A program made the position numbers and the translations under genes. A DNA stretch of 64,000 nucleotides from Halobacillus litoralis (GTDB lineage Bacteria; Bacillota; Bacilli; Bacillales; Halobacillaceae): contig NZ_CP129016.1 in assembly GCF_020524085.2 (NCBI RefSeq), forward strand, positions 421,001-485,000, given 5' to 3'. Each line of letters opens with the position of its first letter. Within the stretch, counting starts at the first letter, position 1. The notes beneath the pieces are model-generated. The model was not told the origin of the DNA, did not search any database, and saw nothing but the letters and a program-made list of their open reading frames with translations. This document shows positions 43,779-54,181 of the stretch, piece after piece.

Positions 43779-44927
43779 TTAAAATTCATTCCGCAACACC
43801 GGCAAAGCAAACAATTTCACCAAGCCGATGATCCCTAACAACAGAAAAATCAAACTGTACGTGGAATAAGCCAAAATCCAACCAAACACCGCCGGCCCGA
43901 GGATTGCCCCGATATTCAATACGATGATACAGATGCTGAACCCCTGGGCTGGGAACTTCGGAAAGACTTTCGCACTCCAAATTGGCAGATACGCGGCGTA
44001 TAACATGAAGGAGATCCCAAACGTCAATCCTGAGAAGCATACAAGCAGCCATCCTTGAGATAAGAACAGGACGGACATGCTGAGGGAATAAAGAACAATC
44101 GTCATTGTAAAACTCCATCTCATCCCCCATCTGCTAATAAGTTCTCCCCCTAACAATCCGGCAAGACCTCCAACACCTGTGATCAAGAAAAAAATCGCAT
44201 TGGAATTAGCGATAGAGAAATTATCCTGAACAAAGTCCGCCGAATACGTCCAATACGTAGACTCCGTGAAACCGAACAAGAACGACGCGGCATAGAACGG
44301 CTTCGTATATTTCGTGAACAACGGTTGAAGATCCGTGATTCTGATTCGCTTCACACTTGAATTCTCTTTCTTATACGGGACCTCCTTATACGCCCACCAA
44401 TAAATAAGGTATCCCACAATAGCTCCACCGCCCCAGACCAGTCTCCAATTTCCGTCCAGGAACAAATAAATGGTAGAGATTATAATTAAACCTACCGTCG
44501 ATCCCGTACTGATAACGGCAAGTGTCCGCTTATGAATGTTCTCAGGCAGGTGCTCATGAACACTTTGGGAGAAAGAAGACCATGTTAGGCCTGGACTGAA
44601 CCCTGCAAGCAAACAGGCGGCTGCAAAAACGATCCAGCTCCCCGTAAGAGAGGCAATTAACAATCCCGTCGAAGCGGTCATGATCCCGGCCATTATGACA
44701 TGCCGTGACCCGAACCTTGATACAAAAAGGACAACCGTCAACGCCCCCACTAAAAAGGTGACAAACGTTAGGCTGGAAATCACCCCTAACATGGAAGTAG
44801 AAAGATCGAATGCACTCTTAAATTCACTGAACAATAACCCGTATCCGTACCGAAACCACCCAAATATGATCATTAAAGCAAGCAGACCAATCATGGATAT
44901 GGGTGGTATCCCCTCTCTTTTTGTCAT
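43779..44927 (-). CDS. MFS transporter, YbfB/YjiJ-like
   Basis: A 382-residue, 12-helix transporter. Helix 1 has FGWFRYGYGLLFSEFKSAFDLS, the YbfB-like pattern with a conserved Arg in the membrane. Loop 2-3 reads FVSRFGSRHVI, and GFSPGLTWSSFSQSVHEHLP is the family segment in helix 4-5. The substrate is unknown. The gene is not linked to a regulator; ada is downstream on the same strand but separated by a terminator. Confidence 0.82.
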   Translation of the reverse strand: MTKREGIPPISMIGLLALMIIFGWFRYGYGLLFSEFKSAFDLSTSMLGVISSLTFVTFLVGALTVVLFVSRFGSRHVIMAGIMTASTGLLIASLTGSWIVFAAACLLAGFSPGLTWSSFSQSVHEHLPENIHKRTLAVISTGSTVGLIIISTIYLFLDGNWRLVWGGGAIVGYLIYWWAYKEVPYKKENSSVKRIRITDLQPLFTKYTKPFYAASFLFGFTESTYWTYSADFVQDNFSIANSNAIFFLITGVGGLAGLLGGELISRWGMRWSFTMTIVLYSLSMSVLFLSQGWLLVCFSGLTFGISFMLYAAYLPIWSAKVFPKFPAQGFSICIIVLNIGAILGPAVFGWILAYSTYSLIFLLLGIIGLVKLFALPVLRNEF

Positions 44928-45252
44928 AAAGTCACCCCATTATCTATTAATTGTTTTTCTGAAATAACTTTTCCCCTTCTTTTTTTCGATTAAAACTTAA
45001 AAATAAGGAATTTATTTTAACAGCTGGGGATGACTTGTCATTGACTGAAATTTAGAGTGGGTGTAAGTAAACGTGGTGTAGAGAAATCGTTCGAGATTTG
45101 ATCGATGAATGGATGAAATAAAAAAAGTTGGCCTCTCTTTTCTTGAGAGTCCAACTTTGATTTCAAGAATAAACTTTATTTTAGGAATGGAATACGCGAA
45201 AGTGCCTCCCCCGCTCCATCATTGCGGGGCACCATATACTGAACGATCGTTA
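44928..45252. other. Intergenic region with one terminator
   Basis: Apart from the hairpin at 45121-45158, I see no gene or clear site. Confidence 0.4.
45121..45158 (-). terminator. Intrinsic terminator of the endonuclease gene
   Basis: AAAGTTGG-CTCTC pairs with GAGAG-CCAACTTT and the - strand ends in T6, 95 bp past the gene. Confidence 0.7.
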
Positions 45253-46170
45253 TTACATTTGGTTATTTCTGAATAACTCATCCATTTCCACCGGATAATC
45301 AATAAATGGGTTCCGATTCCCCTGAAGCTCAAAAATCGCGTGATTCCGGTGAAATTCATAAACTTCAGGCGGTTCATTACTATGCCACTCAAGCATAAGG
45401 TCCACATCGATTTTTTCTCTATGATTTGATTCCAATTCATCCGGATATCTCAGCAAGAAATAAAGCATCGCTCGAGCCACCGTGCCTTTTGCGTATTCCG
45501 GTTCAAATAATTCATCCTCTGCTTTCCCGCATTGATCCTCAATTCGAAGAACCCCCACCTCTTGTCCAGCCGGATAATCATGAAAATCATGATAAGGAAA
45601 ATTACTTCTGATTGAATTACATAGAGGTTCACAAGTGAATAGATGATGCAGGTCCCCCCGCATGGGCTCCTGCGCGTCATACCAGGATTGAGGAACGGCA
45701 TGTTCACAATTGTATTTAAAGGCGGTAACGGCCTCTGCCATCACGTGCAGCAGATTCTCCTCCTCTTTGTTCGCTCTTATCTTTTGTTCCCGTTTTTGGG
45801 AAGCAGCATAATCTTCATGGATGACGTCCTCCGGTTCTCTTACCTCTCCTGAATAGATGCTCTGCAGCTTGCCATCAGGTCGAAGGTCCACCCAAGGATA
45901 AACGTATGAGCTCGGGTCGTAGCGCAAATAGTTTTTATGTGTCGACTGGATTAATTCCGTAACCTTTTCTATTGCCGTGCTGTTGGCAGGATCCGAAAAA
46001 TCAACAGACGCATAATATTCTTGCTTCGTTTTTTTGTTTTTACTTTCATCAAAGTACACCTGTTCATTCTTAACAATTTCTTCTTTATTTTTCTTCGCTT
46101 GTTTGATGATAACATCTATTCGTTCCGGGTCCGTAGATACGGAAATTGCCTCGCTGATCATTTTATCCAT
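45253..46170 (-). CDS. Endonuclease I family nuclease without signal peptide
   Basis: A 305-residue member of the EndA/NucM/YurI (BsnB-like) family of beta-beta-alpha-metal nucleases. The diagnostic centre YNCEHAVPQSWYDAQEPMRGDLHHLF contains the catalytic His and Mg-binding region. SIRSNFPYHDF, FEPEYAKGTVARAMLYFLLRYPD and LMLEWHSNEPP follow in family order. Family members are usually secreted or periplasmic, yet the N-terminus here (MDKMISEAISVSTDPERID) is hydrophilic and shows no signal peptide. It may act in the cytoplasm, leave by another route, or start elsewhere. It borders the accessory region. Confidence 0.85.
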   Translation of the reverse strand: MDKMISEAISVSTDPERIDVIIKQAKKNKEEIVKNEQVYFDESKNKKTKQEYYASVDFSDPANSTAIEKVTELIQSTHKNYLRYDPSSYVYPWVDLRPDGKLQSIYSGEVREPEDVIHEDYAASQKREQKIRANKEEENLLHVMAEAVTAFKYNCEHAVPQSWYDAQEPMRGDLHHLFTCEPLCNSIRSNFPYHDFHDYPAGQEVGVLRIEDQCGKAEDELFEPEYAKGTVARAMLYFLLRYPDELESNHREKIDVDLMLEWHSNEPPEVYEFHRNHAIFELQGNRNPFIDYPVEMDELFRNNQM

Positions 46171-46528
46171 CCAGAGATCCCTCCTTTAATATATCCCTAA
46201 AAAATGTAAGTGTTACTCTACTTTCTATTACACTGTGCATTCTACTAAATCGTTTAATTCCCCTTCTATAGAGGAAACAAAGGCGACTTTAGAGCATGGA
46301 TCAATACGTTAGAAGGATATATTCATCTTCTATCATTTGATAGCTGACTCCCTCAATACTAACAATGTGAAAACGATATACATTAGTCAATGGCGAAACA
46401 GTACGATTGATTATATCCTAAAGAATTACCCAAACGCTGGGCACGTCATTTTCATTTCATATTTGTGTACTAAGCTTCTTATGGATGTATCTAAAACTCC
46501 ATTAGCTCTTTGAATTTTCCTGTACCCC

Positions 46529-46845
46529 TTATTTGATTTTTTTGAGCCAGTACATAAGAGAAGTTGGATCCATCAAATACATGAGCAGAATATCCTCAAA
46601 GGTATGCTCTCCGGCTTCCAGATAGCCATACTGATACTAATCAACATACAGTATTCGGTAAACACGTTTTTGAGGCCGCCCTTTGACCATCTAACTCAAT
46701 AATCGCCTCGTTGTCTGGCGGCTCGTACTCTTCTTGGTTCTGCTCTGTTTTAATAAGCACAAATGAGTATTCCCCATTAGTCTTTCGCTTGGTCGCAAGG
46801 TCCTTGTATCCATTGAGAGATGAGATTCTACCTCAACAGTAAGAG
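46529..46845 (-). pseudogene. Decayed gene of unknown function
   Basis: Conceptual translation gives protein-like pieces in shifted frames: LNGYKDLATKRKTNGEYSFV, EYEPPDNEAIIELDGQRAAS, then after a frameshift RVYRILYVD, a stop, and YLEAGEHTFEDILLMYLMDP up to WLKKIK. The composition looks like real protein, but no intact frame or known domain remains. Confidence 0.4.
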
Positions 46846-46877
46846 AATTCATCGTTAGCCTACTCTCTCCTTCCACA

Positions 46878-46903
46878 TAAAAAGCACCCCCGGAGGGATG
46901 CTT
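46878..46903 (-). terminator. Intrinsic terminator of the three-gene operon
   Basis: AAGCA-CCCC pairs with GGG-TGCTT with one mismatch, followed by T5 on the - strand, 78 bp past the last gene. Confidence 0.65.
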
Positions 46904-46980
46904 ATAACACAAGATAATTAAGTATAAATAGAACTGGTCCGTAATGAGTTTTTTAACAAACCTAATGACATTTTAAAAAT

Positions 46981-47283
46981 CTATTCTCCATCTTCATTTT
47001 GTTTTTTGGAAAAAATATCAGGCAAAGCAAAAGCACCACAAAGCAAAAAAGTCATACCAGTCCCTATCCAAAAGGCAACTCGTATATCCCCATCTGTAAG
47101 AGGTACAGACTCATTCATTTGTGGAACAAATGAATAGCTTGAGATAAACATCAATAACAACGAGTATACTACCACTACAAACCATTGTGACTTTTTCATG
47201 ACAGCTCTTTTGGCGAGAGTGGTAGTAAACTTGTTTAGTGGATCAGGCGGTCCACCCGTAGCGAAAAGGAGCGTATTAAGCAT
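46981..47283 (-). CDS. Hypothetical two-helix membrane protein (third gene of unknown operon)
   Basis: A 100-residue protein. A short N-terminal segment with ATGGPPDPLNKFTTTLAKRA is followed by two predicted membrane helices (WFVVVVYSLLLMFISSYSFV and a second around VAFWIGTGMTFLLCGAFALP), ending in a charged tail. The ATG at 47283 overlaps the stop codon of the gene before it, so translation is coupled. No family is recognised. Confidence 0.65.
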   Translation of the reverse strand: MLNTLLFATGGPPDPLNKFTTTLAKRAVMKKSQWFVVVVYSLLLMFISSYSFVPQMNESVPLTDGDIRVAFWIGTGMTFLLCGAFALPDIFSKKQNEDGE

Positions 47284-47905
47284 CTGCTGCCTCCCTCTCG
47301 TTCCAATCAATTTTAGCAGATATTATCCCTACAATTGACATCACAAGTCCAACAGTTGAGGAGAACGGTCCTAATAAGCCAGTAATGCCAGCTGTAGCAA
47401 AAAAACCAACCAACAAAGAACAAAGAGACCAAATTAAAGTATAGTACTTATAAGTATTGAACTTCATTTGCATTACCTCCTCAATCCTTCTCTCGTTATC
47501 CTCATTAATTCCATTGTATGAAGGAGCCACTTCCAAGTTGCCAATTAATTCTGTAGAAAAAAGCTCACCTTCTTCTAGAGGGATAAAACTGTCAGTTCCA
47601 TCTGCTTCGTTATTGGTTATTCTTGGCGAAGTTTGCTCTACTTCTTTATAGTCTCTTAGCCATAAACTGTTATACTTGTCTATACCCTCATTTTCTACCC
47701 ATTCTCCACTAAAATCAATATTTTTATACTCCAGCTGTTCATCTTCATAATCTTCACTTTTCTCTTCTAGATGATAATTGAGCAAGATCAATTCACCAGA
47801 AGGCTTACGATGATAAAGAAATCGCTTCATGGATGAAGAGTCAGAGAAGGTGGTATCAAGATAGGCACTCTTCTTCTTTTCTTTTTCAACCGTTGCCAAA
47901 CTCAT
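47276..47905 (-). CDS. Hypothetical membrane-anchored protein (second gene of unknown operon)
   Basis: A 209-residue protein with a hydrophilic, acidic region of about 150 residues (many Glu, Asp, Ser) and two C-terminal membrane helices (about 155-173 and 178-197, GITGLLGPFSSTVGLVMSIVG). It starts eight bases after the stop of the first gene and overlaps the start of the third. No motif is recognised. The layout suggests a cytoplasmic domain held at the membrane. Confidence 0.65.
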   Translation of the reverse strand: MSLATVEKEKKKSAYLDTTFSDSSSMKRFLYHRKPSGELILLNYHLEEKSEDYEDEQLEYKNIDFSGEWVENEGIDKYNSLWLRDYKEVEQTSPRITNNEADGTDSFIPLEEGELFSTELIGNLEVAPSYNGINEDNERRIEEVMQMKFNTYKYYTLIWSLCSLLVGFFATAGITGLLGPFSSTVGLVMSIVGIISAKIDWNEREAADA

Positions 47906-47912
47906 GAGTTAC

Positions 47913-48611
47913 TCATCCTCTCAATTTACTATCAAATCGACCTAGTAAGTCGATGGCATAACCGTGTGCTTCTTGATAAAACTCAGCACTTTCACCCGAT
48001 TTGACCGTTCTCTGGCTATATACATCAATGTCAAACAGAATCATATCCTTACTTTCTCCCTTCTGGGACCCGGTGGGCATCTCAAAGGTGATTGAAGTTA
48101 CAGACTCTACTCTTACACTAACATTTAATCGTACATCTCCTCGCACAAAAACGAACTGAATGTTAGGGTGTTCAACTGTTTCTCCCTCGAAAACGTCTTC
48201 CATATCCAAAAGCTTGCTCTTGATACATTCCCAAGCTGCTTCAGTAGAAGGAAACTGCTTACCTACAAAGAAACGAACTCCTATCCGGCCAAATTCATCT
48301 ATTTCTAATTTATTTGAAATTTCATTAATCGTTTGACTGGAAATCTCGACAAATTCCTCATAAGATTCCGGATTATCAATATCAACTGATGCCCTATCTG
48401 AAAATACATGACCAAAGTATTCTTTGTTAGGGTTTAGAAGACGCAATGCTCCGTTTCTCTCATCTCTTCCAAACTTGGTAAAGATATGTTTTGATTGTTT
48501 TGCAATCTCATTCAGCTGCCTAATCTCATCGAACAGTAAAGATTTATCGTACCTTACTTCAATTAGTACTTTTTCTAAAGTCATATCCAATCGTCTGATG
48601 TCTTCACTCAT
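47913..48611 (-). CDS. Hypothetical protein, possibly TIGR04255-like (first gene of unknown operon)
   Basis: A 232-residue soluble protein. It starts with a strand-helix unit (MTLEKVLIEVRYDKSLLFDEI), has EFGRIGVRFFVGKQF in the middle, and ends with MILFDIDVYSQR then EFYQEAHGYAIDLLGRFDSKL. This order of RIGxR, DID and a final helix with an AH pair recalls the sporadically distributed TIGR04255 family, though this is from memory and uncertain. Function unknown. It leads a compact three-gene operon with two small membrane proteins. Confidence 0.65.
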   Translation of the reverse strand: MSEDIRRLDMTLEKVLIEVRYDKSLLFDEIRQLNEIAKQSKHIFTKFGRDERNGALRLLNPNKEYFGHVFSDRASVDIDNPESYEEFVEISSQTINEISNKLEIDEFGRIGVRFFVGKQFPSTEAAWECIKSKLLDMEDVFEGETVEHPNIQFVFVRGDVRLNVSVRVESVTSITFEMPTGSQKGESKDMILFDIDVYSQRTVKSGESAEFYQEAHGYAIDLLGRFDSKLRG

Positions 48612-49732
48612 CTAAATAACCCCTTTTATCACTGACACTCTATTAAGAGATTCTATATTATCCCTCAATATCCTTCTAGTTTCCTATATTACATTAAATT
48701 GGATATTACATTCAAATTATTACGAATGTTATTCGTTAAGTAGTAGATTTTGTTTACGTGGCAGGAAGTGTTCCTCCTGTGATTTCTACTGCGTTTCGGT
48801 GATTTTGTTGGAATTTACATATTGTGGAATACGATTTGTGTCTGAGTAGATTTCGTAGTCCTGTTGGGCCACCTTGAACCAATCCATCTTATAGCACCAC
48901 TTTCATAATAAGGTCGAACGATAGGTCGGTGAAGGCTCGTATCATCTGCCTGTTGCGTCTTACTACAACAAAAGGTTTGTTATTGCAAAAATGGCCCGGC
49001 AACATGGCTACCCGATTGGCATTAAAACCATTCAGAATAGAGTGGGAGGTTGTTAAAATTTGCAGATCTAAACTCAGAGCTAACACCTCAATCATTAAGG
49101 CATACGCGCACATCACTATTAGCCGAAGCGGGTGTCTCACTTGAACAAATCATGGATAGGCGTGGCCATTCAGATGATCAGATTACAAAAGATGTGTATC
49201 TCCATGTCACGCAAGAAATAAAAAAAGAAGCTTCCCAAAAGTTCAGCGAACTAATGAGAAGCCTCCGTTAAAAAAAACAATGTTAGCAAAATATTAGCAT
49301 TTCACTCTTATCTTACATAAATCCCCTCTGTATTAAGGGTTGGGCAGGCAAACTTACATCATGCCGCCCATTCACTCAGCTATTTAATAGGACAATAATA
49401 AGACCTACAAAACCTAATTATACTATGGTTTCCATCGCAAAGTTAATTTATAAAATACAATAACTTTTAATACTTTATGAACTGTATCCAGTCATAATCC
49501 AGTCTCACTAACATCACCTAGATAATTTTTTCATGTCTCTGGAATCAATCTAACACTGCTTTGAGATGAGTACTGTTTGAGTTGTAGGGCGAACTTCCAT
49601 GACAGTAGAAGTCCTTACACAAGGCCATACAGCCCTTTATAGCACGGCAAATGACTTTATAGCTGAATGCCAAAACAAGGATTAATCCAGTGGATTATAA
49701 AGACAAACAAAAGCGCAAGTGAGAGTCACCCA
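48612..49732. other. Accessory intergenic stretch with integrase remnant
   Basis: It contains the decayed recombinase listed next. Elsewhere it is AT-rich with no supported gene. Confidence 0.45.
48937..49271 (+). pseudogene. Tyrosine recombinase (integrase) C-terminal remnant
   Basis: One frame reads YYNKRFVIAKMARQHGYPI and ends near IQNRVGGC. After a single-base shift at about 49045 it continues LLKFADLNSELTPQSLRHTR, then EAGVSLEQIMDRRGHSDDQI, and a final TQEIKKEASQKFSELMRSLR. The HxxR box (LRHTR) and a G-H box are present. The catalytic Tyr would be the YLHV tyrosine. The N-terminal domain and first catalytic Arg are missing, so it is dead. The form is that of ICE or phage integrases of Bacillaceae. 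Confidence 0.75.
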
Positions 49733-49751
49733 TTACCTCACTTGCGCTTTT
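49709..49751 (-). terminator. Intrinsic terminator of the exporter operon
   Basis: AAAAGCGCAAGTGAG pairs with its perfect complement around a 13-nt loop; the stop codon of the yjjB-like gene lies at the stem base. Confidence 0.85.
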
Positions 49752-50179
49752 GTCTGTTTCACCTTTTTTATAATCTGGTTAAGCACTTCCGAGAACACGA
49801 GCCCAAATGCAATGGCACCGGATATCATAAAAGCTTTCGCTGCAATAGAGATAGCGGCGCTGTAGTCATTTTGTACAAAGTTCCGCATCGCGTCATAAGC
49901 GAGACTTCCTGGTACGAGAGGAATAATCCCTGGTACGCTAAATATAATCATAGGCGTTTTGAATCTCCTTGCCAGCGTCTGGCTGACCAGGGCAATAACA
50001 AAGGAGGCGATGAGTGTAGCCGGGACAGTGTCGACTTCTTTCCATACTAAGAATGCGTAAATCATCCAACCAACCATGCCGACGAGACCACATTTGACGA
50101 GCGTATTTCTTGGCGCCTGATAGATGATTCCAAAGGCAGCTGATGCAAAAAAGCTTGCTATGGCATATTCAATCCACAT
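49733..50179 (-). CDS. Threonine/serine exporter family, YjjB-like (DUF3815) subunit
   Basis: A 148-residue membrane protein with four to five helices. Signatures are FGIIYQAPRNTLVKCGLVGM and SVPGIIPLVPGSLAYDAMRNF, matching the C-terminal half of ThrE exporters. It probably works with the YjjP-like product to export small amino or carboxylic acids. ATG 50179 (six bases after GAGGA) is preferred over ATG 50185, which abuts the RBS. Confidence 0.85.
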   Translation of the reverse strand: MWIEYAIASFFASAAFGIIYQAPRNTLVKCGLVGMVGWMIYAFLVWKEVDTVPATLIASFVIALVSQTLARRFKTPMIIFSVPGIIPLVPGSLAYDAMRNFVQNDYSAAISIAAKAFMISGAIAFGLVFSEVLNQIIKKVKQTKAQVR

Positions 50180-50197
50180 AGTCATTCCTCACGATCT

Positions 50198-50943
50198 CTA
50201 AAATAGTGCAAACATAACAGCAATACCTGCCCCAATTGCAAAAGCCGTTAAAAAGGCCTCCGCCCCCCTTGGCGAGTCCTGAGATAAGATGACCTGCCAT
50301 CAAATCTCTTACAGCGTTGGTGATGAGCAAGACCAGGGACCAACGGCATGATTGAACCGACAACGATCTTATCAACTTCCTTCCCAATACCGAATGAAAA
50401 AAGGGAGAAGGCTGTAAAACCGATCAACAACGAAGCAACGAATTCAGCAACGAATTTAATTTCAAATAATCGAATAAAGTTAATCAATGCAATAAACCCC
50501 AGTCCTCCTGCTAAGCAGGCTGGCAGGAAATCGTACCAGCTCCCCTGAAACATGATAGTAAAGAAACCACTCGCTAACGTGGCAGAGATGATTTGCATGA
50601 GCATGGAATAGTCTGTAGGACTGGTTTCAATCTTTCTGAGCTCTTTATACGCTACGTGAGTAGACATTTCCCCACTTGCAATCTTTCTGGAGACATTATT
50701 CGCAAGGTTCACTTTCTCGAGATTTGTCTCTCGTGCCGAAACTCTTACTAATTTTGCATGGGCACCAGGGCTAATCGTAAACATAATCCCAGTAGGTGTT
50801 ACATAACTTTGGGATTCATCCCGTCCGAAAGATTGGGCAATCCGCGTCATCGTATCTTCCACACGATAGGTTTCCGCTCCATTTTGTTGCATGATCTTCC
50901 CCATTAATAAACATAACTCAATCAAGTCCTCTGTACGCTCCAC
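50198..50943 (-). CDS. Threonine/serine exporter family, YjjP-like (DUF1212) subunit (two frameshifts as read)
   Basis: The N-terminal hydrophilic region has CLLMGKIMQQNGAETYRVEDTM and SYVTPTGIMFTI, the DUF1212 signature, then membrane helices up to VVGSIMPLVPGLA. As read the frame breaks at about 50324-50328 and again in the C6 run at 50263-50268. Dropping one base at each restores LAITNAVRDLMAGHLISGLA and AFLTAFAIGAGIAVMFALF for a 247-residue protein, a normal length. It lies 18 bp upstream of the YjjB-like gene. Confidence 0.8.
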
Positions 50944-50993
50944 TCGGTCACCTCAATTCGTATTACAGTATGTTTAGTGTATCTATTCCTATA

Positions 50994-51119
50994 CTAAAAG
51001 CTTAAAACCCTTTTTAAAATTTCCATAATCTCGAAACTTCTCCACTTTCTTTTGCACGACTGGCCGGATCTTAGCTCCATATTTGTTCTTAAAGGCTTCC
51101 CAATGTTGATGTTCATCAA
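50994..51119 (-). pseudogene. IS91-type transposase N-terminal remnant
   Basis: Reading HQHWEAFKNKYGAKIRPVVQ and then KKVEKFRDYGNFKKGFKLLV before a stop, it matches the start of IS91/IS801-group transposases, just before their Cys-rich zinc-binding domain, which is absent here. Confidence 0.6.
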
Positions 51120-51532
51120 AGAAAATTCATCGTAAAATATTCGTCTCCGTACAAGTACAATACCACATCATCAAGGGCTGTAGTATTGTCAAAAGTTATA
51201 CATTCTTTACTTTGAACAAAAACTAATAAAAGAACTATAGGAAAAGAGGTGTGCATTCGTCCCTTTCCACACCTAGGTTTCTTGAATGTATAAACCATTC
51301 GGCTATGGGACTTTAGATATTAATAATATCTGCTATTTTTTCTGTTGGCGTTCGGAACAGTGGCAGGTGCCATCGTTCACTCGGTTTACGATGGCCAGAT
51401 GCCCGAAATAAAGTAGAGGGAATTAAAAAACAAATCCTTTTGGAAAAAGTTATTTGGATTGTAACGAAGTTAAATACAGCTCCTACGAAAAGGACTTGTT
51501 ACTTAGATAGTTTTATCAATCCCCACGAAATA

Positions 51533-51735
51533 TTAGCTCTCATATGGGGCCTCTATGCCTCTGAAATCTATACCAAGCAATTGAGAAACTACATTTTCCT
51601 TAATGACACCTTCTTCAACCAAATAATTTAAAAATGCCCTGATTCGTTGTAATTTTGTATTTATCGCTCCACCATTATTACCATAGTTTTGCCACTCTCT
51701 TAGAAATGTTTTTACAAGGCTAGAATTTACGGTCT
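51533..51735 (-). pseudogene. Tyrosine recombinase core-binding domain remnant
   Basis: The translated piece SSLVKTFLREWQNYGNNGGA, then TKLQRIRAFLNYLVEEGVIK and ENVVSQLLG, has the SAM-like N-terminal domain pattern of integrases. It ends in a stop before any catalytic domain. Confidence 0.5.
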
Positions 51736-51768
51736 TCTAAAAAACCTGAAATGCAAATTTTAAAAGCA

Positions 51769-51807
51769 AAAAAGGACTACCTCCTTTATTTAGGAAGTAG
51801 TCCTTTA
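51769..51807 (-). terminator. Candidate terminator of groESL
   Basis: AAAGGACTAC pairs with GTAGTCCTTT with an inner TCC/GGA stem, T6 on the - strand. It lies 140 bp past groEL. Confidence 0.65.
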
Positions 51808-51946
51808 ATTACTAACTATTTATACATTACTTGAAGAGTTTCCAGCCAGACTTTTTTGTGTGTTTCAAACTTTTTCTAGAAAAATCCAGTCAAAACTTAT
51901 TTGTAATGCAGAAAGAAAACCTATTACATAAGTGGTTTGAGCGTTA

Positions 51947-53578
<1,632 letters not shown>

Positions 53579-53634
53579 TTAAAATGCCCTCCTCATTAAA
53601 ATCGTATCTCTTAAGTATTTTTATAGGAAAGTGA

Positions 53635-53919
53635 CTACTGGATCACAGCTAGTACATCTGATTCGCGCAGAATCAAGTATTCGCTGCCTTCATACTTCAC
53701 TTCTGTACCTGCGAATTTAGAATAGATCACGCGGTCGCCTTGTGCGACTTCCAGTGCTACTTTTTCACCGTTGTCTGTGATGCGGCCTGTGCCGACAGCA
53801 ACAACTTTACCTTCTAGTGGCTTTTCTTTCGCAGAGTCCGGAAGTACAATTCCGCTCGCAGTAGTTTGCTCTTCTTCAACTAGTTCAATAACAATACGAT
53901 CACCAAGTGGCTTTAACAA
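53635..53919 (-). CDS. groES: Co-chaperonin GroES (Hsp10)
   Basis: A 94-residue heptameric lid of the GroEL chamber. It starts [20 protein letters not shown], with the mobile loop [13 protein letters not shown] and [16 protein letters not shown] in the core. RBS GGAGG precedes the ATG. It is transcribed with groEL under HrcA/CIRCE control. Confidence 0.98.
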   Translation of the reverse strand: MLKPLGDRIVIELVEEEQTTASGIVLPDSAKEKPLEGKVVAVGTGRITDNGEKVALEVAQGDRVIYSKFAGTEVKYEGSEYLILRESDVLAVIQ

Positions 53920-53965
53920 TTAGGACACCCTCCTTGATATGGTTGTTTCAAATTTTTGTCGTTTA

Positions 53966-53992
53966 TTAGCACTCGTTGATGATGAGTGCTAA
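53966..53992. promoter_or_regulatory. CIRCE operator (HrcA binding site)
   Basis: A perfect consensus inverted repeat TTAGCACTC-N9-GAGTGCTAA between the groES promoter and its start codon. Confidence 0.97.
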
Positions 53993-54002
53993 CACAATTA
54001 TT

Positions 54003-54031
54003 ATAATAAGCAATTCCCTATCGTTTTTCAA
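54003..54031 (-). promoter_or_regulatory. Sigma-A promoter of groESL
   Basis: TTGAAA, 17 bp, TATTAT on the - strand, with CIRCE starting about 10 bp downstream of the -10 box. Confidence 0.7.
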
Positions 54032-54181
54032 GTAGAAACTATAGAAATTTTGCACTTCTTTTTCGACAAAATTCTTACACTGACCCTTATTCCTTACGTC
54101 TGGTTTTGAAACTGTGATAGAATACATAAAGTATGTATATTGAAGCTATTAAAAGGTATTTATAAAAGGAGTCGTGCCTTT

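Larger units (their letters stand above)
46171..46980. other. Gene-poor accessory stretch with a decayed gene
   Basis: AT-rich. The right part holds a decayed - strand gene and a terminator, listed separately. From 46171 to 46528 I see nothing. Confidence 0.45.
50944..51946. other. Gene-poor stretch with transposase and integrase remnants
   Basis: About 1 kb of AT-rich sequence between the exporter genes and groEL. It holds two mobile-element remnants and a terminator, listed separately. The rest shows no supported gene. Confidence 0.5.

Noticed and set aside
45219..45852. Several open frames antisense to or overlapping the endonuclease gene
   Set aside because: Shadows of a well-supported coding frame.
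46691..46912. 73-codon intact-looking - strand frame in the decayed region
   Set aside because: The protein-like signal is in another frame broken by a shift and a stop; this frame is a by-product.
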